A program made the translations under genes and the position numbers. A model generated the notes under the pieces. That model did no database searches, had not been told where the DNA came from, and saw nothing but the letters and a program-made list of their open reading frames with translations. Shown here in pieces: positions 57,041-64,000 of a DNA stretch of 64,000 bases; position 1 is the first letter of the stretch, and each line of letters begins with the position of its first letter. The stretch is from Aurantiacibacter aquimixticola (lineage in GTDB: Bacteria; Pseudomonadota; Alphaproteobacteria; Sphingomonadales; Sphingomonadaceae), in contig NZ_RAHX01000001.1 in the NCBI RefSeq assembly GCF_003605475.1, forward strand, positions 744,001 to 808,000. Direction: 5' to 3'.

Positions 57041-60003
57041 GAGTCACCCTCCTCACGGCCCTGCCATTCCTGCAGGCGCATCAGCTGGTCATATGTCGAA
57101 TAGCCCGGCGCATCGGGATTGAGGCGTGCGGTGAACGGCTCGTCGCCGAGGATCCAGCGGTTCAGCGCATCGTGCAGGAAGCGCTCGGTTTCGGGCAGGA
57201 AATCTTCGGGCGGGATGCCGCTGCGCTTCTTGCCTTCGAGCAGCGGCGTGGTGACATAACCGAACCCGGTCTCGCTCTTCGGGTTACGGCCGAGCGACCA
57301 GTATTCGAATTTCGTCGCGGCGCCGGACACGCCGTCGAAGTCTCCGTCACGCAGAAGCAGGCCAATCGTGCCGAGTTGCAAGGCGTAGCCCTCCTCCACC
57401 TGCGCGCCGCTGGGCGGCATGCCGGTCTTGTAATCGACCACGGCGAGGGTTCCGTCCGGCAGGCGGTCGATCCGGTCCGCCTTGCCGAAGATGCGGATGC
57501 CATCGACATGGATTTCGCCCCATTTCTCCCACTTCACTGGCTCTCGCCCTGGCTCGGCAGTGATCTCGCCTTCCACCCACTGCAGTGCTCGCAGCAGGCG
57601 CGGACGCCACAGCGCACGGAGCAGCGGATGTGCGGAAAGCTCCTGCAGATGCCGGTCGGCCAGCTCGTGCAAAGTGCCTTTCCCCCCGTGCCAGTCCTCC
57701 AGGATCGCGTGGGCAAGCGTCCCCTGCCACGCCGGGCCGGGATCGGCATCGAGCGCGTCGAGCTCACTCAGGCGCAGAATTTTGCCGGCGTAGAATTCGT
57801 AAGGATCGGAGCGCAGTCGATCGAGCGCGGTCACGCTGATGTCCTTGCGACGCTGCTCGGAAGACGGGAGCGGCCTCGGCTGCGGATGCGCAGCGACGGG
57901 TGGCGGATCATCCAGCGCACGGGCGAGCTTGGGAAGGTCACTGTCCTCGTGTCGCTGTACAAGATCACCGCCCAGCAAGGCTCGCACCCGCAGCAGGAAA
58001 CGCGAGGCGATGGCCGGTCCGCTGACATCCCGGCGCGCGCGGCTCAGCACGACTTCGGGTGCACCCAGGGCTCCGGCGAGATCGTGCGCGGCAAGGCCGA
58101 TGCGGAAGTCTGCGCCCGGCACGCCCAGCGCGCGCAGGATAGCCGGTGCCAGCAGCGGGTCGGCGGATGGCGTGGGCGGCCACGTTCCTTCGTTCAGCCC
58201 CGCACAGATGACAAGATCGGCGCGGGTCATGCGCGCTTCCAGCAGGCCATAGATCGCCACGCGCGGATGGCCGCCATAGGGCGGGCGCACGGCAATCCGG
58301 TCCATCGCATCGCGCAGGGCCGAAGGCAGGTCGGCGGCCTCCAGCGCAACGGGCACGTCGCGCGCCTGCAAGCGCAGATCTTCGACAAAAGCGGACAGCG
58401 CGCGCCCGTCCTCTCGCGCCCAGAGGTTCTCGCCGCACAGCGCTTCGCCCGCTTCGGCCAAGAGGTCGAGCCATTCGGCAAGCCCGCGCGTATTGACCTC
58501 GCCAAGCAATGGCGAGATGACCCGGCTCACGCCGTCGAACCATTCCGAAACCGACGCCTCCGCGGCGACAAGCACCAGCGGGCCGAGGCCAGGCTCCTTG
58601 CGCGGGCCGCGCAACTCCAGCTCGAAAGCGCGGGCGTTGCGAAGCCACGCTGCCCTGCCCTCGCCGGCTGCTATCAATGGATGCTGCAGCAGCGCCATCA
58701 GCGGCACTGGCGCGGCTGCTTCCGACGCGGTTTCCGCCAGCAGAAGCAGCACCCGCCCCGCCGCCGTCTGCGATAGTGGCCGTCCAGCGGAATCGTCCGC
58801 CTGAATGTTCCAGCGACGCAGATGCTGCGCGATGCGGCCTGCAAGACCGCGATCCGGCGTGACGACCGCCACGCGCCTTTCCGGCACTTCGAGCGCTTCG
58901 CGCACCAGCAGGCTGACGGCCTGCGCCTCTTCTTCCGGATTGCCGGTCTCGATCAGGCGCACGCCCGACATGCGGCGCTTTTCGGGCGGCAGATCGACCC
59001 ACGCCTTGCTTGCTTCGGGCGGCAGGAAGAGGCTGGAAATCGCGTGACTGCGCTCTGGCGGTCCCTTGGCGAGACCGGCGCGGTGCCATTGCTGCACTTC
59101 GCCGCGCGCCACGCCCATGCGGTTCAGCAGCAGCTTCAGGTGATATTGGGGATGGGTGACGGCATCGCCCTTGTCGAAAGGCGTTTCGCTATCCGGATCG
59201 CCCGCGCCGCCAAGTTCGTCCCACACGGCATCACCCATCGACAGGTCGAGATCGGGCAGGATCACCGCGCCTTGCGGCAGCTCGCTCACAGTGCGCAGTA
59301 GCCGTGCCAGCGCTGGCGCCGCGCTGGTCACGCCCGCTGCGACGAAGGGCGTGGCTGGCGGATTGTCGCGCATGCGCCGGGCTGCCTCGCGAAACAGCAT
59401 GTTCCGGCGCGCCGCCGCATCGCGCTCTCCCCGTTCTTCCAGCTCTGCCCGCCACAATTGTTGCAGCGTGGCGAAGAGGTGGAGGCTGCCGCGCCAGTGT
59501 TCCGACAGATCGCCGACAAGATCGACAACGCGGTCCGACAGCAGATCCTCGGGCGCGATTTCCTCGACAAGCAGGCGATCCATCACCTGCCCCGTCTCGA
59601 AGGCGAGGCGCAACAGCGCGCTGCCCTGTGGCGCCTTGTCGCCCTGCTGCTGTCGGATCAGCTGGGCCAGGCGCAGCCAGCGCCGCGTCGGATCGGCGGC
59701 AGGCGGAATGGCCGCGCCAGCGCCGAGCGAGTCGAATAGCGGCCCGAGCGCCTCGTCTAGATCGAGATCGCCGACCAGCACCATGCGCGGCATCAGCAGG
59801 CCGGGATTGCCGCTGGCCCCGGCATGGCGCACGAAAGCCTCGGACATGGTGCGCGCCGCGCGGGCCGAGGGCAGCAGCAACGTCAACCGCGCGAGGCCGA
59901 CATGCTCTTCGCTGTAGCGCGGCACCAGTCCGGCAACGAGCGCATCGGCAAAGCCGCGATGGGCGGCGATGGAATAGACTTGCGGCCCGGAACGTTCAGC
60001 CAT
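57037..60003 (-). CDS. addB: Double-strand break repair nuclease subunit AddB
   Basis: A 988-residue alphaproteobacterial AddB. The N-terminus (VYSIAAHRGFADALVAGLVPRY) lacks a good Walker A, as usual for this branch. The C-terminal PD-(D/E)XK nuclease has FGKADRIDR and LAVVDYKTGMPP. ATG at 60003 (MAERSGPQVYS) overlaps the murU end by eight bases; longer in-frame starts read into murU. Confidence 0.94.
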   Translation of the reverse strand: MAERSGPQVYSIAAHRGFADALVAGLVPRYSEEHVGLARLTLLLPSARAARTMSEAFVRHAGASGNPGLLMPRMVLVGDLDLDEALGPLFDSLGAGAAIPPAADPTRRWLRLAQLIRQQQGDKAPQGSALLRLAFETGQVMDRLLVEEIAPEDLLSDRVVDLVGDLSEHWRGSLHLFATLQQLWRAELEERGERDAAARRNMLFREAARRMRDNPPATPFVAAGVTSAAPALARLLRTVSELPQGAVILPDLDLSMGDAVWDELGGAGDPDSETPFDKGDAVTHPQYHLKLLLNRMGVARGEVQQWHRAGLAKGPPERSHAISSLFLPPEASKAWVDLPPEKRRMSGVRLIETGNPEEEAQAVSLLVREALEVPERRVAVVTPDRGLAGRIAQHLRRWNIQADDSAGRPLSQTAAGRVLLLLAETASEAAAPVPLMALLQHPLIAAGEGRAAWLRNARAFELELRGPRKEPGLGPLVLVAAEASVSEWFDGVSRVISPLLGEVNTRGLAEWLDLLAEAGEALCGENLWAREDGRALSAFVEDLRLQARDVPVALEAADLPSALRDAMDRIAVRPPYGGHPRVAIYGLLEARMTRADLVICAGLNEGTWPPTPSADPLLAPAILRALGVPGADFRIGLAAHDLAGALGAPEVVLSRARRDVSGPAIASRFLLRVRALLGGDLVQRHEDSDLPKLARALDDPPPVAAHPQPRPLPSSEQRRKDISVTALDRLRSDPYEFYAGKILRLSELDALDADPGPAWQGTLAHAILEDWHGGKGTLHELADRHLQELSAHPLLRALWRPRLLRALQWVEGEITAEPGREPVKWEKWGEIHVDGIRIFGKADRIDRLPDGTLAVVDYKTGMPPSGAQVEEGYALQLGTIGLLLRDGDFDGVSGAATKFEYWSLGRNPKSETGFGYVTTPLLEGKKRSGIPPEDFLPETERFLHDALNRWILGDEPFTARLNPDAPGYSTYDQLMRLQEWQGREEGDS

Positions 60004-60712
60004 TGCGCAGGGCGCGCTCCGTCGGCCCGATCGCATCGGGGGTTCCAACCTCGAACCATGTGCCCGCGAATGGCGTGCCGAACAGTCGCCCTTCCTCGAT
60101 CGCGCGGCTCCACAGGACGTTTGTCGAGAATTTGCCATCGGGCGCGTCCCGCAAGAGCCGCTTGGCGATCAGCTGGATGCCGGTGAAAATGAAAGGCGCT
60201 CTCTCGTCCTGCCCGCGGCGGCTGACCCGGCCCGCGATGTCGAGATGAAAATCGCCCAGCCCGGTGAAATTACGCGCACCGCTATGCGGCACCAGCAGCA
60301 GCAGCGCGTCCATCGCCTCCGCATTCCAGGCAGCCGAGAGATCGACGAAACAGTTTTGCGGACCGTCGAGCCAGATATTATCCGAATTCAGGCAGAAGAA
60401 CGGGTCGGGCAGATGTTTCTCCGCGCGGATCAGCCCGCCGCCCGTTTCCAGCAGCGCGTCGCGCTCGTCGGATATGACCACCTCTGGCGCGGCGCGGTCC
60501 ATGACATGCTCTTCCAGACTGTCAGGCAGATAGTGCACGTTCACCACCGCGCGCGCGATTCCGGCATCGGCGAGCTTGTCCAGCGCGTGGTCGATCAGCG
60601 GCTTTCCGGCGACCTGCACCATCGGCTTGGGCTGCGTCTCGGTCAGCGGGCGCATTCGCGTGCCTTTGCCTGCGGCGAGAACCATGGCGGTATCCGAAGC
60701 CAGTGCGCTCAT
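59996..60712 (-). CDS. murU: N-acetylmuramate alpha-1-phosphate uridylyltransferase
   Basis: A 238-residue sugar-nucleotide transferase: VLAAGKGTRMRPLTETQPKPMVQVAGKPL is the nucleotide-binding core, and NSDNIW holds the metal-binding Asp. Beside amgK it fits MurU of the peptidoglycan salvage route that makes UDP-MurNAc directly and bypasses the fosfomycin target. ATG at 60712 overlaps the amgK stop (ATGA). MupP, the third enzyme, is not in this window. Confidence 0.9.
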   Translation of the reverse strand: MSALASDTAMVLAAGKGTRMRPLTETQPKPMVQVAGKPLIDHALDKLADAGIARAVVNVHYLPDSLEEHVMDRAAPEVVISDERDALLETGGGLIRAEKHLPDPFFCLNSDNIWLDGPQNCFVDLSAAWNAEAMDALLLLVPHSGARNFTGLGDFHLDIAGRVSRRGQDERAPFIFTGIQLIAKRLLRDAPDGKFSTNVLWSRAIEEGRLFGTPFAGTWFEVGTPDAIGPTERALRNG

Positions 60713-61704
60713 TCGCCGAGCCCTCCGCCATGCGCGGCCCGCAGCTCTTCCGGGATATTCGCATCGAACCATAGCGCCACGGGCGCGAGCGCGGGGTGCG
60801 CAAGATCGCGCTCCATCGCCTGCCAGACACGCGGAATCATGGAGAGGTAGCGCGGCTTGCCATCACGCTTCCACAATCGCGCAAAGATGCCGATCACTTT
60901 CGCGTTTCGCTGCGCGCCAAGCCGGGCATAGTCGGCATCGAAATCGTCGCCCGGACTGCCGCGCGATTTGTACAGCTCAAGCATATCCGCCTCGAGCGTC
61001 TCCGACACATCGCGGCGCGCGTCCTGCAGCAGCGAGACAATGTCGTAGGCGCGGTGGCCGACAAGCGCGTCCTGAAAATCGATCAGGCCCTGCGTGCCGT
61101 CATAGCCGCCATCGGGGCCCAGCAGCATGATATTCTCGGCATGATAGTCGCGCAGCACGGTGACGCCCGGCGTCTGGCGCAGCAGAAGCGAGCCGAGAAC
61201 TTCGCGCCAAGCCGCCAGGAAGCCCATCGAATCCACCTCGATGCCCGCCGCCGGGCAGAACCAGTCCGGAAATAGCGACACCTCCTTGAGATAGGTTTCG
61301 AGCGAATAGGGATTGAACGGGCCGGGCGGGCATTCGTGCAGGGCCACCAGCGCGCCAATCGCGTCGGCGTAGGTGCGCCGTTCTTCGCCCGGATTGTCAT
61401 CCAGCCAGTCGCGCATCCGGTCATTGCCGAAATCCTCGATCAGGATCAGGCCGTGCGTAGTGTCTTCCGCGTGGATCTTGGGCGCGCGCATGCCATGGGC
61501 ATCCAACCATTTGCCGACATGCAGGAACGGGCCCGGATCCTCGTGCGGCGGCGGGGCATGCATCAGCAGCGCGCCATCGGTACCGTTGCGCACACGGAAA
61601 TATCGGCGGAAGCTCGCATCGCCGGGCAGCGGATCGACTGCCGCGCCGCTCCATCCAGCCTGCGTCAGGAAACGGTCGAGTTCGGCAGGCAGTTCGCTGT
61701 TCAT
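60709..61704 (-). CDS. amgK: N-acetylmuramate/N-acetylglucosamine kinase
   Basis: A 331-residue aminoglycoside-phosphotransferase-fold kinase. PLPGDASFRRYFRV is the family's nucleotide loop; the catalytic loop is LRDYHAENIMLL and the metal-binding LIDFQDALVGHRAYD follows. It phosphorylates MurNAc at C1 for MurU. It overlaps both tsaE and murU by four bases. Confidence 0.9.
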   Translation of the reverse strand: MNSELPAELDRFLTQAGWSGAAVDPLPGDASFRRYFRVRNGTDGALLMHAPPPHEDPGPFLHVGKWLDAHGMRAPKIHAEDTTHGLILIEDFGNDRMRDWLDDNPGEERRTYADAIGALVALHECPPGPFNPYSLETYLKEVSLFPDWFCPAAGIEVDSMGFLAAWREVLGSLLLRQTPGVTVLRDYHAENIMLLGPDGGYDGTQGLIDFQDALVGHRAYDIVSLLQDARRDVSETLEADMLELYKSRGSPGDDFDADYARLGAQRNAKVIGIFARLWKRDGKPRYLSMIPRVWQAMERDLAHPALAPVALWFDANIPEELRAAHGGGLGE

Positions 61705-62138
61705 GGCATGCGCTCTTGCCAGCCCGCCCCGCCTTCGACAACGGCCAAGCGGCCCTGCCCACGGATTTCGAGCGTGATGGAAAGGCAGTCCGCCTCATGC
61801 GCAAAACCACCGGCATGATCCGGCCATTCGGCCAGCAGCACGCTGCCATCGCGATAATCGTCCAGACCCAGCTGCTCGGCCTCCGACGGATGCGCGAGCC
61901 GATAGAAATCCGCATGGACGACCGGCGGCTGCAAATGATCGTAGCTTTCGATGATCGTGAAGGTCGGCGACGGCACTTCGCCCTCATGGCCCATGGCGCG
62001 CAAGATCGCGCGGGACAGCGTCGTCTTGCCGGTGCCCAATGTGCCGGACAGCTCCACGACATCGCCCGGGCGTAGCAGCTCCGCAATGCGCTCGCCAAAC
62101 GCCCGCATGGCTTCCAGATCAGGTAAGTCGAAGGTCAA
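61701..62138 (-). CDS. tsaE: tRNA t6A37 synthesis ATPase TsaE
   Basis: A 145-residue P-loop ATPase; Walker A GTLGTGKTTLSRA is at residues 32-44 and the conserved SPTFTIIESYD and HADFYRL follow. It supports TsaB-TsaD in making threonylcarbamoyladenosine in ANN-decoding tRNAs, such as the tRNA-Asn of this window. The ATG at 62138 overlaps the stop of the upstream kinase-like gene. Confidence 0.95.
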   Translation of the reverse strand: MTFDLPDLEAMRAFGERIAELLRPGDVVELSGTLGTGKTTLSRAILRAMGHEGEVPSPTFTIIESYDHLQPPVVHADFYRLAHPSEAEQLGLDDYRDGSVLLAEWPDHAGGFAHEADCLSITLEIRGQGRLAVVEGGAGWQERMP

Positions 62139-64000
62139 GGCAGCAGCACCGTCGCCGTCGTGCCAGCACCCTTTTCGGACTGGATCTCAAGCCTCCCTCC
62201 ATGCGCTTCGATCAACTGCCGGGCGAGAGGCAGGCCGAGCCCGCGCTTGCCTTCCTTGCCGTCGCTTCCCGCAAGCCGGTAGCCATCCAGCGCACGCGCC
62301 AGCTCGCTCGGCTTCATGCCCTCGCCATTGTCGGAGATTACCACCCGCACACCCGATTTCCGCCGCGTCAGCGCCACGAGAATACGGCCACCCGGCGGCG
62401 TTGCCGCGATGGCATTGTCGAGCAGATTGCCGAGCGCCCGGCCCAGCTGGCGGCGATCCGCGTTGACTTGCCCAGCGCCCTTGTCGCCGCGCAGGTCCAG
62501 CGTGACGTTCTTCGCCTCGATGGCGTCCTCACGGCTGCGCACGATGTGCGTGGTGAAGGCCAGCAGATCGACTTCTTCGGTGGCGATGGGCAGCAGCCCG
62601 GCCTCGCTCTGCGTCAAGTCGAGCACGCTTTCAATCTGCTTGGACAGACGCTCCACCGATGCGAGGATCGCGCCCACATATTCGCTGCCCTGCTCGGACA
62701 AGTCCCCCGCCACACCCGACTGGAGCAATTCGGCAAAACCGCCGATGGAAGTGAGCGGCGTGCGGAACTCGTAGGACATATTGGCAAGGAAGCGCGTCTT
62801 CACCGCGTCGGCCTCTTCCAGCGCACTCGCCCGTTCGCGCAGGGCCTCCTCTGCCTTGGTCGAGTCCGTTACGTCCATGACCGTCAGCAGGCCGTTGCCG
62901 TCCGGCAGCGGGACGCCAGCGAATTCCAGCGTGCGCCCGTCGGACAGCACCACTCGGCCGCCCCGTTCCTTGCGATCGAGCGTCGCCGCGCGGACCACTT
63001 CGCCGATCGCCTTGCGCTGGCCGGGCCGCGCCAGGCGATTGGAAATCTTGTCGAGCAATTTATCGACATGCGGATGCTCGTCGAAGAAATCCTCCGGCAG
63101 TCCCCAGATCGCCGGGAAACTGCGGTTCCACAACTGCATGCGCCCATCTGGGGCAAAGACGCCAAGCGATTCGAATAGCGAATCGAAGGTCGCCGTTCGC
63201 GTACGCAGCAGCGTGTCGCGCGTGGCCGAAAGAGCAAGCTGTTCGGAGCGATCCTCCGCCACCAGCACCAGACCGCCATCGGGCATCGGCTGCGCGACGA
63301 TGCGCAGATGCGTGCTGTCCGGCAGCGTCCACGCATCCTCCACCGCGGAGCCTTCCTGAAACCATCCGGCAAGCTCAGCGCGCCATTCGGGAAAGTCGCG
63401 CACTTCCGGCAGGCGCGAACGGTCGCGCGCCATGTCAAGAAAGCGCTCGAATGTCGGCAGGTCGAGCTGGGCGGAATTCGGAAGTGCGAAAATGCGCTGA
63501 AAGGGCTGGTTGGCGAAAGTGAGCCGCTTGTCCGGATCGAATTGCGCCACGCCCACCGATAGCTGGTCCAGCATGCTGCGCTGCGCGGCGCGGAAGGCGC
63601 GGAAGGCGCGGGTCTGCTCTTCCAGCTCTTCGATATCGATGCCATATCCGGCCACGCCTTCGGAACCGAGCGGAAGATCGCTCACCCGAAGCGTCCGGCG
63701 CTGGCTGCCTACAGTGGCCTGAACGATGCGCTCTATCGGCGTGTCGCGATCGCGCGCCTGCCTGGCGACCTGAGCGGCATCGAGGCCATCCACCTTTTCC
63801 ACCAGTTCGATCTGCTTCTTCACGACATCCGCCGCGCTTTCCGCCGCTACCGCGTCGACATAGGCGGAATTGACAAGTCGCAACTGCATATCGTTGCCGC
63901 GGAACCACATCGGCATGGGCGCGGCCTCGATCAGGCCGACAAGCGCGGCGAAGTCGTTGCGAGCGCGTGCCGTCTCGGTCCGTAAGCGCGAGAGTTCACC
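62135..64000 (-). CDS. divL: DivL-like cell-cycle tyrosine pseudo-histidine kinase (5' end off window)
   Basis: The frame is open from 62135 to the right edge, giving 621 residues without a start. Two or more PAS-type domains (for example LIEAAPMPMWFRGNDMQLRLVNSAYVDAV and SLFESLGVFAPDGRMQLWNRSF) are followed by the dimerisation helix LANMSYEFRTPLTS, in which tyrosine (TAC) replaces the phospho-accepting histidine. The ATPase domain keeps the N box (LGNLLDNAIAA), DNGEG and GLGLPLA. The tyrosine and the tsaE neighbour match Caulobacter DivL, which senses DivK and regulates CckA. Confidence 0.88.
   Translation of the reverse strand, partial: GELSRLRTETARARNDFAALVGLIEAAPMPMWFRGNDMQLRLVNSAYVDAVAAESAADVVKKQIELVEKVDGLDAAQVARQARDRDTPIERIVQATVGSQRRTLRVSDLPLGSEGVAGYGIDIEELEEQTRAFRAFRAAQRSMLDQLSVGVAQFDPDKRLTFANQPFQRIFALPNSAQLDLPTFERFLDMARDRSRLPEVRDFPEWRAELAGWFQEGSAVEDAWTLPDSTHLRIVAQPMPDGGLVLVAEDRSEQLALSATRDTLLRTRTATFDSLFESLGVFAPDGRMQLWNRSFPAIWGLPEDFFDEHPHVDKLLDKISNRLARPGQRKAIGEVVRAATLDRKERGGRVVLSDGRTLEFAGVPLPDGNGLLTVMDVTDSTKAEEALRERASALEEADAVKTRFLANMSYEFRTPLTSIGGFAELLQSGVAGDLSEQGSEYVGAILASVERLSKQIESVLDLTQSEAGLLPIATEEVDLLAFTTHIVRSREDAIEAKNVTLDLRGDKGAGQVNADRRQLGRALGNLLDNAIAATPPGGRILVALTRRKSGVRVVISDNGEGMKPSELARALDGYRLAGSDGKEGKRGLGLPLARQLIEAHGGRLEIQSEKGAGTTATVLLP

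Overview
This 64 kb window reads as chromosome of an alphaproteobacterium of the Sphingomonadales, most likely Erythrobacteraceae. The reasons are a GC-rich, tightly packed gene layout, a complete-looking XrtA (exosortase A) exopolysaccharide locus of the sphingomonad type, a DivL-type tyrosine pseudo-histidine kinase next to tsaE, an amgK-murU pair, and a dispersed palindromic element of a kind I recall from sphingomonads. The assignment is inference from gene content. No phage, insertion sequence, plasmid gene or CRISPR array was seen.

Left part (1-13285): the XrtA/PEP-CTERM-associated locus. On the minus strand run an acyl-CoA ligase, a fold-III PLP decarboxylase, then the Wzx/Wzy-type export set (outer-membrane export lipoprotein, Wzz-like chain length protein, tyrosine autokinase, outer-membrane barrel, ATPase), a polysaccharide deacetylase and a FemAB-like transferase cut by the window edge. 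Divergently, on the plus strand, are a GNAT/FemAB-like transferase, a stand-alone carrier protein and two alpha/beta-hydrolase-fold proteins. Ligase, carrier, decarboxylase, transferase and hydrolases look like a small thiotemplate pathway of unknown product attached to EPS export.

13282-26555: core metabolism. A six-gene minus-strand run holds ispE, an N-formylglutamate amidohydrolase, ilvD, a small lipoprotein, nnr and an RNA uracil methyltransferase. ETF-ubiquinone oxidoreductase follows. A plus-strand run then carries a degenerate uracil-DNA-glycosylase-like protein, a lytic transglycosylase, moaB, a cation/Ca2+ antiporter and a PA0069-type radical SAM protein.

26681-46029: an OmpA-like porin with a 28-proline hinge, a 36-bp perfect palindromic terminator, dnaE, small proteins including one decayed gene, lolD-lolC, a DUF885 protein, an amino-acid permease, recG, sdhE, mfd, an EAL protein and nadK. 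The only gene-free stretch over 300 bp (34443-34809) carries an array of eight GTGACC-like boxes spaced 20-23 bp, which I could not assign to any known element.

46030-64000: tRNA-Asn with a clear promoter, an exported protein, a lipoprotein with a decayed methyltransferase fold, secA, argJ, a histidinol-phosphatase-type enzyme, and a minus-strand run divL-tsaE-amgK-murU-addB-addA-trxA. The first six genes of that run overlap one another by 4 or 8 nt. Three of the convergent gene pairs in the window share overlapping stop codons.
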